This document shows, piece by piece, positions 25,691 to 37,480 of a stretch of DNA of 64,000 nt. The position numbers and the translations under genes are program-made. The stretch covers positions 24,455,582 through 24,519,581 of the forward strand of contig NC_053133.1 of assembly GCF_010015445.1 (NCBI RefSeq). Direction: 5' to 3'. The DNA comes from Perca fluviatilis (lineage: Eukaryota > Chordata > Actinopteri > Perciformes > Percidae). How positions within the stretch are numbered: position 1 is the first letter of the stretch; each line of letters opens with the position of its first letter. The notes under the pieces are model-generated. The model was not told the DNA's origin. It was given only the letters and a program-made list of their open reading frames with translations, and searched no databases.

Positions 25691-26404
25691 ATATGAACAA
25701 TCTATATTCTTCTGCTGTGCTGTCACATAATAAAAGACTAAGAAACAAAGCCAAACTGGATGAAATGGTGGATGGAGAGACTTGGGCAAGAAAATGTGTA
25801 AACTCTGCAGTGAGTTGTAAGAGGTGAGTGAACTTTGTAAACCTGATATGAACTTCAGCTCTGCACTGAGACCTGGATGAGCTGCATTATAAAATAAAAC
25901 ACTCTCTCTCTCTCTCATGGCACAGTGCAATATATTTTCATTTGCTCTCTGTTTTCAGTTTAATTCCTATTATTTCTCCCACACACACTTGTAATAGCTG
26001 TCATGATTCAAGTCCTACAAATGTTTTGAAATAATCTTAAAGAGAACAACTGCAGCGAATAGATGGAGGCAGGATATCAGAATCTTTAAATACGCTATGA
26101 TTTTATCTCCTGACTGTCAACAAGATTCAAGATTTACTTTGTCATTATCATGTGTACTTCAATCTGTACATACAAAAAATTAAATATTGTTCCCCCAGCT
26201 AGTGTCAATATAAAACAAGTAAATAAATAGGATAAAAAACACACATAAAATACAGCATATAAACATATAGGAGGAGCTTGGGCACACAGTATTAGAGTGC
26301 AGTGGAGAGTAGCAGCTTGTGCAGAATAGCAGCACAGTATGTAAAGTGCAGGTGCAATGCAGTCATGTGTTTAGTCCAAATAAAGTGCAGTTCAGTCATG
26401 TAGC

Positions 26405-27323
26405 TGTAGCCCACCTAAAATGCAAAGGGCCTAAGTAGTGTAATTGCCGTGGTTCTCCATTTCCCTAGATGGCGCTGCTTCATGTTTGATGGCTGAGCCA
26501 CTCTGTGTTGCGTGGCTAAAGAAGAGAAATTACTTTTTTTCCTCTCTCGTCAAGTGAATCGTTAGATGAAGACCGAGTGAGATAAGTTTAGTGAAACGTA
26601 CCACTTAACATACGGTTAACATTCAACGTTGGTATAGTTAGAAGTGTCTAGAAGCCTTAGTTATTGTGAACTGCCATTTACACTTTTTTTTTCTTCTATT
26701 CTTTTTTCTCCTTTGGATAAGTTAAGAATCTCCGGTGAGTAAAACAGGAGGGAAACTACTTGCTAGCATGCCACCTTAGTTGATTAAAACCAGAGGGATA
26801 CGCTATTCTAATAATTCGGTACTATGTGCATTTTATGTTAACTTTACTATTTCTGTTATGTCCTTTGACAATTTAATTAAAACCAGTCGGAGATGATATG
26901 TTTATCTTTGCTAATCTACCGTTGCAATTTGGAACGCCATTTTGTTGCATACGTGTGCGTTGTTAATGATGAGATGGTGCGACGTGAATTCATGTACGTT
27001 TATTCAGCTACGAGGTTACTCTAACGGGCTAATGTTTTGAGGCTTAGAGCCATCATAAAGTCTTTTGCCGCCCTATTCGTGGCTATATGATTTTAATGAG
27101 TTCAGTAACTTTCTAGATTAGACATGCTGAACCTGTAAAATGTAGCACTTTGCACTATTCAAATTTATTTTTACTGAATGTATCTTAAGTCATATTTGAG
27201 GTGATTTTGTTACACAGTGCATTATGCTCATGTTGAAACTCAGTGATGTAGAATTTGAGTTACAGTGATTTTTGAATGTGTTAGTGATAAAGTGATTTTT
27301 TTTTGGGGTGCACATTCTGCAAC

Positions 27324-27404
<81 letters not shown>

Positions 27405-27889
27405 ACGATCTACGGCGAGCTAGTGATTCGGCGATTCTGGAGTGTGGCTGTAACCAGTGGCCATCAACCCGCCAAGCTGGTGGACTGCACGCTCTTGGAT
27501 ACCTCATACAGATAAGATTATGAGATCTCCAACGTTATCACACACTGCTCAGGTAGTGATTTGAAACAAGGCCTTTTATTCAACAAATCACACAGGAACT
27601 GAACTGAAACTCAACTGAGTTGAACATTGAACTAACTGACTGGACTGATTTTTGTTTTAGACTGACTGACTATTTTTGGGGGGATTTCTGATTGTTATTG
27701 TATTTTCTATGTATGTTTTACAATCCTTGATTAATGTTAAAATAAATGTTTCATACTTTTGCTATTCAAACAGCGGTCGTAGCCAATTCACTTCAAGAGC
27801 CGAACCTAATTCTGATTTCTAGTACTTGAATATCATTAATACAGGTTACTGTGATATTCCCATTAATGCTTTAAGTTACGTTAGTTACA
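26405..27889 (+). mobile_element. Probable solo LTR (1485 bp) inserted in the LINE 3' UTR
   Basis: It begins TGTAGCCC and ends GTTACA (TG...CA). It is flanked by TAGC (26401-26404 and 27890-27893); the following TGTA also matches the element's first bases, making an apparent 8-bp repeat. A polyadenylation signal AATAAA lies at 27741-27746, near the 3' side as in an LTR. A TA/AG microsatellite sits at 27324-27402. No internal retroelement genes are present. The alternative is an unclassified DNA insertion. Confidence 0.5.
27324..27402. repeat. (TA)8 then (AG)31 compound microsatellite
   Basis: Uninterrupted dinucleotide tracts. The 70-codon frames with 'RERERE' runs that cross it are products of the repeat. 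Confidence 0.97.
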
Positions 27890-28472
27890 TAGCTGTATGG
27901 TAGGGAAGCATGGCAGTGGGAGGGGGCACAGTCCATTTAAAAACCTCACAGCCTGAGGAAAGTAGCTGTTCAGCATCCTGCTGGATCTGGAGCAGAGGCT
28001 CCTGTATCTTTTCCCAGACGGAAGGAGGCGTAGGAAGGGTGGGAGGGTTCTTTTATGATGTTGATGGCCCTGCGAGTACACCACTAGTTGTATATCTCCA
28101 GTAGAGAGGGGAGAGGGGCACTGATGATCTTACTGGCTGTCTTTACAATCCTGTTCAGTTAGTGTTTCTCCAGGGCCGTACAGCTGCCAAACCAGGAGGT
28201 GAGGCCATATGTTATGACAGATTCAACAGTGCCTCTGTAGAAGGTGGTAAGGTGGATGGTGGGTAGACCCGCCTTTTTCAGACACCGGAGGGAGTGGAGC
28301 TGCTGGTGGGCTTTTTTGACAATGGCCGTGGTGTTGGTGGAGAAGGTTAGGTCATCCGCCAGGTGGACCCCCAGGAACTTGATGCTGTTGACTCTCTCCA
28401 CAGCAGCGCCACCAATGGTCAGTGGCGTGTGATGAGGTGTTAACGCCCTCCTGAAGTCAAACAAAGTCCCGA
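27890..28472 (-). pseudogene. LINE reverse transcriptase, C-terminal fragment, frameshifted
   Basis: The minus-strand frame 28464-28159 encodes 'PLTIGGAAVERVNSIKFLGV', then 'FSTNTTAIVKKAHQQLHSLR' and 'TFYRGTVESVITYG'. This is the thumb/connection-type region found after the catalytic YADD box in CR1/L2/Rex1-like enzymes. A separate frame (28084-27881) continues with 'LRLLPSGKRYRSLCSRSSRM' near the C terminus. The frame breaks between the two and everything upstream, including the catalytic box and endonuclease, is missing. This is typical 5' truncation during target-primed reverse transcription. It is not functional. Confidence 0.85.
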
Positions 28473-30344
28473 CTCTGGCTTGGTTTGATCAGTCGTAACA
28501 TCCGGTTGTAACGTGAGCTTCTGGATCATGGGACAGTAAAATATTCCATTGAAGCCAATAGAAACTAAAATCTTTCAGGCTAGCTCATGAACAATGTGCC
28601 GCCTCCTGCTCTTCAACAGCAGGAAACACTGAGCTGCAGACTGAACCTTGGATCAAACAACAGGAGTTCTCAAATCTTGTCTGCAAAGGGCACTACAGAC
28701 TGTACTAAGCCGCTTGCAGTACGTGATAGTGCAAAGATGGCTAAGGATCACACACCACCTGCTCTCATTCATTCAAAAATATAGTTTGTACAGCAACTTT
28801 CACTGTGAATACAGTTCGAAAATATTGTTTTAAAGGTACGTACTTTGTGTTATTTGAATGTAGTCATCTCTGAAATTAGGGCTTGTTTTTTCAATTACAC
28901 AATAGTTGTTTAGTCTATGAAATGTCAAAAAATAGAAATAGAACCAAGTCTTCAAATTGCTTCTTTTGTATAACCAATAGTCAGACTACAATATTAAAAA
29001 CTGTGGGGGGAAAAAAACACTTTAGAGAAGATGGAACCAGCAAATGTTTGTGATCTTTGGTTGATGAGTGAAAATGTTCTACCAATAAATTAATCAACTT
29101 GTATTTCATTTACTATTTGCAACACTATGCGGTTTTCAACTGTGAGATTGATTTCTGTATTGCTCCTCTAAAGAATTAAGTTAAGAATCTTCGTTGTCTT
29201 CATCAATGGAAGTTAATGGTAAAAAATACTTCTCTTCCAGTTCATTTTATTTGCTTTTCTCCTAATCTCCCATAAGCATTTGCCAGCATTCCTCTCAAAA
29301 CTTGGTGTTCCTTGGACCGCTTCACTCTTCATGAGCCCGGGCAGACTGGGCTTGTTAAAATCAAACAAAATGACTGCCGGATTTCAGCTGCTCTATACTT
29401 ATAATAACCCAATCACCTGTTATGAAGCCGAATGCGCCACAGGAAACCCTCCAAGCCAGACTGGATGGTCGGGGTGGGCTTAGAAAAACTTTCTGCGTGA
29501 CCTCGGCTTTAGTTTACCAATCCTCCAGGAGAGTCGCCCTGATTTGGTCATTCAGTCAGCCTCTCTATTGTCCTGTTTAATGATACGCTTCTCATCTAAT
29601 CAACACAATAGCACAGTGTTGTGCTGATTAAGATTGACCCTAAAAGTAATTGGCAGGCTGCTTGCCAAAGCAGGGAATTAATCTAATGTTTTGGAGCAAT
29701 GATGAATCAAAAGCATTCGGAGGGGGATAAATCACAAGAGGCCCCACAAGCAAATGACAGTGAATGTAATTATCAAAAGGACTTTGTTTTGCAGCTTCAC
29801 CTGAGAACTCAATGTACTGAGAGAAAGGCAATAAACCTCTCTGAGACCGAGGACGCAGTCTCAGCAGACTCAGCTATTGTGTAAGACGATGCCCGGCCAG
29901 GGGAGGCTGCAGATTACAAATGTCTGCTGAGGGGTGTTAACACCAGGTTGCCGGTTGAAATGTTGAACCATTTCGGAACAGCAGGCAAGGAAAGTTCATA
30001 TAAAATGCTCTCCTATTCCCTTTAGACCTATTATGGATGGACTCTTGAGCAAGGCACAAAACACAGTGCAGCTGCTCAATGGGAATATGCAGATTATTAT
30101 TATAGTGGAGAATTAGGACAAACACCAGGGCTTGTGAGATGAATAAGGGTCACAACATTAGCAGTGTAGAAAAAAAGGAAAAGCTAATTTTGTTGTTGAT
30201 TATTTCAGGCTTTCATCTAATCTTTTTTTTTCTTGCAAAATATTGTATAGTTTTCCCACTTCAGGCTTCTAAAATGTGTCAAAATAAAACATGAAAAATG
30301 TTCGGACCCTACAAACCCCTGATAGACGAACACTCTATGGATAG
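28473..30344. other. Intergenic sequence; no gene recognised
   Basis: Short frames only. The sequence at 29500-29700 has homeodomain-type cores and an 'aacacaatagcacagtgttg' partial palindrome at about 29602-29621. No element boundaries found. Confidence 0.35.
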
Positions 30345-30735
30345 GGGATCAATTCAATTCAATTTTATTTGTAGTATCAAATCATAACAAGAGTCATCTC
30401 GAGACACTTTACAGATAGAGTAGGTCTAGACCACACTCTATAATTTACAAACCCCCAACAATTACAGTAATTCCCTCAAGAGCAAGCATTAGCAGTGGCT
30501 ATTGCGACAGTGGCGAGGAAAAACTCTCTTTTAGGAAGAAACCTCGGCAGACCCAGACTCTTGGTAGGCGGTGTCTGGCGGTGCTGGTTGGGGGTGTGAT
30601 GAACATTGGCAATAATAGTCATAATAAAGATAATGGAACAGTGACTAAAATGGTAGTCGTTGTAGTTCATGTCATAGTAGGGCACAGCAGGGCTCACAAG
30701 GATCACAAGGAGATACTGCTTGGGGGTAACAAGCA
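30345..30735 (-). repeat. LINE-like 3' end with 'CAATT' terminal repeats
   Basis: It starts with 'caattcaattcaatttta', the reverse complement of an AATTG tandem tail. It contains 'gacactttacagatagag', 'gaggaaaaactc' and 'aggaagaaacctcgg', phrases that recur in a very common fish repeat. A second fragment of the same family lies at 783-920. The frames at 30476-30787 and 30581-30835 are incidental. Confidence 0.55.
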
Positions 30736-33700
30736 AAATAGGTTTGGAACCGGCAGTTGGTTTACAAGAAATCAGGGTACGCATCAAGGTTCTATTGCCT
30801 TAAAAAGTATCTGGTTATTTGATAAAGCCTGTTAAGAAATATTCAATCAACTTGCTTGGAATTATGTTGAGGATAATTATTACACTTTCAAGAAAGCTAA
30901 CAGGGGTGAAGGACAACGATCTGGAGCCCCTTTACCCACTTAATGTGTCTATTCTCATGTAAAAATAACTGAATCAAAATTTGCTTTTGTCTGCACAATC
31001 CGAGAAGCTCCAGTATTGTTTTGGACACAAGAATATGTCTGTCAAACTATTTATTCAGCCAATATTACTGATTTAATTGTGCCACTAAAAAAAAAGAAAT
31101 TATTTCTAGGCTTTTTTGAGGGGCCTCCCAATGTTGGGGCCATTGGTAGTTCATTCCACTATTTGGTAGGAATGACATCCTGAAACCTGACAAAACATTT
31201 GGGGGTTTAAATCAGCGTTTGTTCCAAAGTATTGTAGTATCTAGAGCTATTCGCCATAGCAAACTGACATAAATAAAGTTGAAATAATTAATACCGACAG
31301 CCATAACATAAACTTACAGTAGTATCAGGATATAGTACCTTTGTGTTTCTATGTTAAGGAATATTGATTATTAAAAAATTGCAATTCACAGTGGGGGAAA
31401 CACTGGGAATTAGCAGCTTTTTCGTCTTCTCAGGTAAGTAAAGGGTAACAAGGACACGAATGATTTTCTTTGTTTGTAATTTGTTTATAAATCATTTTGA
31501 AAATCATTTTGAATCCAATTACCAATCATAACTGATGAATTATGAAAATATGTCAGAAAGCAAATGCCAAAAAGCATTTCTGTTAGTCAACATGTGATGT
31601 TTTTTTTCCCATGTGGTGCAGTTTGCTGTCGGAGACACTTTGACGGCCGCAGAGAGAGATGCTTTCTCTGCAGACGATGTGCCGAAGGTGGATCTTTTTA
31701 AAAGAGCTTTCACATGGGTATTCAAAGGATACTCAAGAGATTTCTGAACGCTGCAGAGCTGTCCCTCACCACGACAGTCACAAAATACCTGAAATTAAAG
31801 GATGTTGGGCAAACACTCGAGTGGGAAGAGAGAGAGGGGAGGAGGGGGACGATAGGAAAAATCGAGGAGGGAGAGAGGCGAGTGAGGATGCAAGCCAGTG
31901 CTTTCATGTCCTTCCAGTTCTTCCTCACACATAAGGGTTTACTAGGAGAAATCTGCCGCCTGTGGTTCTTCATAGTTCTGAATTGGCCCTATCGTGGGAT
32001 TTGTTTACACAAAAGGGAGACATTTGGACTGGGATTATCACAGGCCCAGACCTCCATGTCTCAGCTCAGCGAAGCATCCTGCCAGAGATGCTCCTGTTTG
32101 CCAAACTCCTGCAACTCTGAACCGAATCGGTGTGCATGGGGCTGTAGTAAGAGCAATACTGTTTAAGTGTTTGGTGGGTGGTGGTCTTTTTTCATAGGCT
32201 CCCCAAATTACAAGAGCAAAAGTGTAAAGAATGGATTAAACAGTGTGTTTATCTGCTGTAATGTAAGCTACAATTGTTAGCATGCAGGGCTAACTATCTT
32301 ACAAGCTACGGTAGTAATGTTAGGACTGTGTACAACTAGAACATCTACTGTTTGGTATTTCCCCACTGTGTGAAAGCCTGGATGCTTTTAGAGTCAAGGC
32401 TAATGTTACTGGCTCTGTCCTGCTCTTTATTGAATTTAGGCACACTCCAGCAACACAAGTCAGGTTTGTTACCCTAGCTAGTGTTACATTTGCCAAACAC
32501 ATAATTTGGTTAGTCCTTTTCTCTTGTAATGTTAAGAGCAAAGCCTACTGTTAGTTAGCCAAACTAAGCAGCCAAACCACAACCAAATAACTGTCTCATC
32601 TAAAAAAAAATTCTTGTCATATTTAATGAGACAGTAACTAGCTGTACACTGCAATACAATAACCAAATAACACAGGTGAAAAGGATGACTTTTTGCCTGG
32701 AGATTGTTAGCTTTAGCTTCAGTCTTTTAGCATGATATGCAGCCATCAAGAGCATATTTGAGACCCCTTTTACAAGATTCTCAATTTAAAAAGTGTCAGT
32801 TAGAATCATTAAAATAAACAGCCAGACAAATAAAAGAACTGTTATACAAGTTGTGGAACTAATGTTTGCTTACGAGTAATTAGCGAGTAATTAGCTAGCT
32901 AGCTACAACTGATCAAATCTGGTTGTAATTTCAGCGGGAAAAATCAAAAGGTTGCCGGTTAGAAATGAAAAGCCTGCTTCTGTTTTTTTCTGTGGGAAAT
33001 CAAGAACTTATTGTTTCATAAATGGCAATGACATTTCAAGTGCTAAACCTGCCACCATTATTGTAATCTGCAGGTTTAAGGCAACAGTTACAAAAAGGCA
33101 GGGTTTAGCAAACGTCAAGTTGTAGGTACTCAGTTCCTTAGTTCATGGATGAAAGTAATTATAATGTTTTGAGATCAATAACAATTATTATGATGTTTTT
33201 TTTAATATTTAAAATTAAATATGCTCAGGAACTGCAGATGGAATTTGCAAAAGCTAGTGCAGATCATCTATTGTTGTTTCATGCTGAGAGAATAAATAAA
33301 TTAAAGTATAAGTAAAGGATGTGCCCAGGAGCCACTTTAAAACGCCCATTTCCACTTGTTCATTACCAAACTTTCCCCTGGCCTTGAATTAAGCCTTAGA
33401 GATATACAAATTGATTTATTGCTAACTGGAGAAAAGAATGGATATTTGGAAAAAGAAGCATCAATGTTTTCATAAGATAACTGCTGCAATTAATTGCAAG
33501 ATTACAGTGTAACTTCTTTTGTGGTTGTGTCTCAACCATCCGCTGTGTATGATGAAGTGCGCTGCGTACATGAAAACAAGCAAGGGAAGGCACTGATTAA
33601 AGAAAATGTGGTTAAAAAAAAAGGTCATTAATTTGAAGCAGAAGCACAGAATGCTCGGTTTCTCTATTGGAAATGAAAACAGTGCAGCTGCTTATCCAGC

Positions 33701-35187
33701 TCCAAAACCAAAGAAGAAAAACAAAAAACAGATTAGTCTGTTAAGATCATTTCAATCTGATTTTCCTTAGAAAAAGATAAGATGGCATTGCATCATATCT
33801 CTTAGAGAAGCATGATAATGTTTATTCCCTCTCTGTTGGTGTGTATGGGCCAAACACAAAGTCGCACCAGGGTATGTCAGGGGTAGCAATCTCTTACACA
33901 CGAGAGCCACAACAACAAAATGAACAAATAGACTAAATGCTCAGATGCTCTTTGAGAGAGGGAGACAAAAGTGAGTCGTGAAAGGATTTGCACAGTGAGA
34001 AAAAGAAACCAACATCCCAGCTGATTTTAAGGCACAGCAGCATCTCATCAGCAGAGCTTGAACCCTGAAGTTCTCCCATGCAGATACACCTCTCCCCTTT
34101 CTTCTTCACATCATCTCTTCATCTTCCTCATCTTGGTGTTCCACTTCTGAGCCTTCTATTGTGAGCGTAATGGTCTCAGATGCACAAAAACAGAGATAAA
34201 AAAAACACATCAGAGAGAGAGAGAAGCTCCAGATGCGGCGGCAGTGGCATATTTTTTGTTAATCTTTTTAACTGCATGCCCCACAGACGTAAAAGAGGAG
34301 ATGCAGCTACCACGGAGCAAAGAGCTAGAGAATATCATGTTTGCATCATTAAAAACGACACTCCGCGCAAACAGACAATAGGAACAATAAGAAGCCCTGC
34401 AGCTCCGCACATATTCAAATAAGTGGCATGCAAGCAGATTTGCACTTCATTATTTAAAAGTGTTCCGTCCATGCTCACAAAATACAACCAGCCATCAGGA
34501 TACAAGAAGCAGAGGGGGCGGATAAGTAATCAATACCAGAGTAGTTCATGGCTGTGAAACCCATTAAGTCTCTCGGATGTATTCTGCATTGTGTCGCGTG
34601 CAGTATGAAGCTGAATGCAGCAGCTAAGGTAAATTAATCAGTTAATTAATCAGGGGCTTTTTCGCGGAATTACACACACAAGTTTCAACAACTCAAAGAG
34701 GGATGAACAAAGATACGAGAAGAGTTTGAGTGCCTTGATATCATTGCATATGCATGTTCATCTACATAAGCAGCAGTCTATTTTTCTACTGTAGTCAGAT
34801 GCACCGAAAATACTTTTAACAGTTTACTCCCAGAACTACTATTTAATATTCAACTTGTTATCCGGTTATTATTTAGTGTAATTCCATAGTGACTCGAAAT
34901 GCATTCATCAGCACAAAGTAATAAATAATAATAAAGACACAGATGATTTTCCATCCATCAGTATTAAATGGTAGCTTAAGAAATAAAGTCAATCAAATAT
35001 GTTTATGAAACTCTGCTGTCAGATATTGACCACGGTTTCTCTTTTAATTTCAAGAGAGTGCTGATTTCTTTCTTTAAATAATGAATAATGAAACTTCCAA
35101 ACATATCCAACTGACTGGCATAAACAAATAGATAAACTGTTCAAAGGACGTTATACCAGCAGAAAAGTCGAAAATATAATTCAAAAT
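30736..35187. other. 4.4-kb largely non-repetitive stretch; no gene recognised
   Basis: The longest frame, 31714-32166 (150 codons, plus strand), has a Glu/Arg-rich middle and a Cys-rich end. It has no motif I recognise, and its reverse strand is also open, so I do not call it a gene. TAAT-rich intervals near 34600-34700 ('ttaatcagttaattaatcag') are regulatory-sequence candidates only. Confidence 0.35.
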
Positions 35188-35380
35188 GTGGCCGGATTGG
35201 CTCAGTGGGTAGAGCAGGCACATATACAGTATACTGAGAGGCGTATGCTTCGACGTAGAGGTCCAGGGTTCAAATCCGACCTGTGACGATTTCCTACATG
35301 TCTTCCCTCTCTCTCTCTCTCTCTCTCTGCCCTTTCTCACCTAGCTGTCCTATCAAATAAAGGCAGAAAAGCCCAACAAA
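35188..35380 (+). repeat. tRNA-derived SINE, most complete copy
   Basis: A tRNA-like head has an A box 'tggctcagtggg' (35198-35209) and a B box GGTTCAAATCC (35267-35277). A (CT)n stretch at about 35305-35328 and the tail 'cagctgtcctatcaaataaa'-like sequence with poly-A follow. The A-to-B spacing is about 58 nt because of an insertion in the anticodon region, so this is not a functional tRNA. An incidental open frame lies on the minus strand. Confidence 0.85.
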
Positions 35381-36025
35381 ATCTTAAAAAAAATAAATAA
35401 AATATATTGTTTGAAATAAACAATAAATAAATGAAGACACACAACGTGAAAACAAATGCAACAAATTAAAAACAAAATGCTTTTTGTGCCACTTGTGTGT
35501 AGACCAAATAAGTTGTTCTATGAAACACAATTTTAAAAATGTTGATGTTCATTAAATTCCTGTAGCAAAATATAGATTTATGTAGATCATAATGTGGGTT
35601 ATTGCCTTAACTGAAGGATCTCTTCCTCTGCTACAGTACGTTACTTGGTAAAGGCAGCCTGAACTTAATTACAGTCCTCAGGTTCATTTATTTCTGCAGA
35701 GAATCGTAACGAGAGGCTGGTGGTTTTTACGTCCCGTCACCAGGACACATGGTAAGCAGTAAAGAGGGCATCTGTCTGAGCGTGCACTTATTTTTTGTAA
35801 ACACCATAACTTAGTAACAATACACAAGAGAAACATCAGACTCACACAGGCTCACACTCGAGAGAAAATCTGCCTTAAAAACTGATTTTTCCCAAAAACT
35901 TCTAGGACTCCTTAGTCCTGACACTACATTGTTCTTTTACCAATCATAAGTAGGGAGAGGGATGTTGATTTACAAATATGGGCTTATGGTCAAATTAGTA
36001 TAACATTGTTTTTATATATTATAAA

Positions 36026-36533
36026 CAGGGCTTTAAATTGACACCCGCCAACCCGCAAAATGCGGGTTAAAATTAACTTTGGCGTGTAACATTTTAAAGT
36101 TACTAGCCAGTTTGTCTGGTGATGAATGAGGTGAAGCGTCTGTTTGAATGGCCGGCTGCAGAAACGTTTCCAGATTGGTTTATGCCAAGAACTTTTGGGC
36201 GGTTATGTTTGGCTTGGAAACATAATCTTTATCTGGCAACACTGCTTGTAGAACTAATCCTACATTTCCCATGAACGTTATGTTGTGACTTGTCGTACAA
36301 CTGTCGGCTACGTGCCTAGCGTGTGCAGTATCGATTATGAGCTCCGCTGAAACGGAGAAGATGAACGGTTATGGCACAAAACAAACCAGAGGAGCAGAAA
36401 ATCAAGTAGTAAAGGTAGTTAGGAAAAAAAACAAAAACAAACATGTGGCTAGTGGAGAATCTGATTGGCTGGTAACTTTAAAAATCTACTAGCCGCGTTG
36501 GCTGGTGATCGAAAAAGTTGATTTAAAGCCCTG
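36026..36533. mobile_element. hAT-type miniature element (508 bp)
   Basis: The ends CAGGGCTTTAAATTGAC and GTTGATTTAAAGCCCTG form an inverted repeat. The flanking octamers ATTATAAA (36018-36025) and ATAATAAA (36534-36541) differ at one position. Subterminal 'actagcc' motifs with 'ggctggtgat' repeat in inverted order. No transposase. Confidence 0.78.
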
Positions 36534-36660
36534 ATAATAAATATTTATCTCACTGGCAGGAGCTATAAACATTACTTTAGGAATTCTGAGGTCATGAGCC
36601 CTGTGCCCATGTCTTTTGTTTTTAACCATGCTAGTAGAGTGGCTGTATGGATGGGCAATT

Positions 36661-37480
36661 TTGTTCAGTCGGAAATGACCTCACCAACTGCTGGATTGAT
36701 TGCCATTCGTGGTTCCCTGAGGATTCAGAATCCTACCGACTTTGCTGATCACCTGACCTTTCCTCTATAGCACCACCATGAGGTTGACGTTTGGGGTTTG
36801 GAGTGAAATATCTTGAACTATTGGATGGATTCATGTTAAATTTGCTACAGATTTCCCAGGTCCCCAGAGAATAAATTCTAATGACTTTGGTGATTCTCTG
36901 GCTTTTCCTCCTAACTAGCACCACCATCTGGTCAAAGTTTTCACTACTTCAATGAAATAACTTGACATCAAGCGGCAACTTCTCGGCCTGAAAAGTAAAG
37001 CTAATGTGGAAGGGCTTTAAACCTAATTTCCAGCAGAGGGCGACTCCACTGGCTCCAGAAAGACATCTGTGAGAAAATGACCCTACTTCTCACTTAATAC
37101 AAAACACCAAGATGGTGATGGTCAAAATGCAAACTCCTGGCTTCAAAACAGCAGTCCACAAACCAATGGGTGATGTCACTGATGACCGGCCCGTTATTTT
37201 TACAGTCTATGCTTGACATCTACAAGATTGGGATATTTTATTCATGGTTCCCAGAGGATGACTCCTACTGATTTTCGTGATTCTCTGACATTTCCTCTAG
37301 CGCCACTATGAGGTTGACATTTGTGGTTAAGAGTGAAATGCTATTAGGTGGATTGCCATTAAATTTGATACATTCATGTTCTCCAAAGGATGAACTGAAA
37401 TCACATCTAGCACCACCATCTGGTCAAAATTTCAATTTCTCCAATACGTTATGGTTTATGACCAATTACCTGCAAAACTA
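36661..37480. repeat. Degenerate array of ~110-140-bp monomers, interrupted once
   Basis: Four monomers share 'agcaccaccat' or 'agcgccactat' followed by 'gaggttgac' or 'ctggtcaa' (near 36770, 36915, 37300, 37415), and 'gattctctg' about 20 bases before. This is a common kind of fish dispersed repeat with internal periodicity. It is interrupted by the element at 36970-37211. Confidence 0.65.
36970..37211. mobile_element. 242-bp insertion with 9-bp direct repeats CTTGACATC
   Basis: It is flanked by identical CTTGACATC at 36961-36969 and 37212-37220. It contains 'agcagagggcgactccactg' and ends 'tttttacagtctatg', phrases I associate with a widespread fish repeat. No inverted ends were seen, so it could be a retroposed fragment with a variable-length TSD. 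Confidence 0.7.

Larger units (their letters stand above)
26119..28472 (-). mobile_element. 5'-truncated LINE with 3' UTR split by a solo LTR
   Basis: On the minus strand a reverse-transcriptase C-terminal region (28464-28159 and 28084-27890) is followed by a 3' UTR. The UTR ends in 'caaagtaaatcttgaatctt' at about 26119-26140, the short tandem tail of a fish LINE. The UTR is interrupted by 26405-27889. The protein segment looks like the CR1/L2/Rex1 group of non-LTR elements; which clade is not resolved. Confidence 0.8.

Noticed and set aside
27303..27523. Arg-Glu repeat protein
   Set aside because: Translation of an AG microsatellite.
31714..32166. 150-codon plus-strand open frame
   Set aside because: No domain, reverse strand also open, atypical composition with a Glu/Arg-rich run; no splice-linked partner frames.
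35188..35380. tRNA gene
   Set aside because: Has A and B boxes, but the spacing is stretched and a SINE tail follows; no acceptor stem can be formed.
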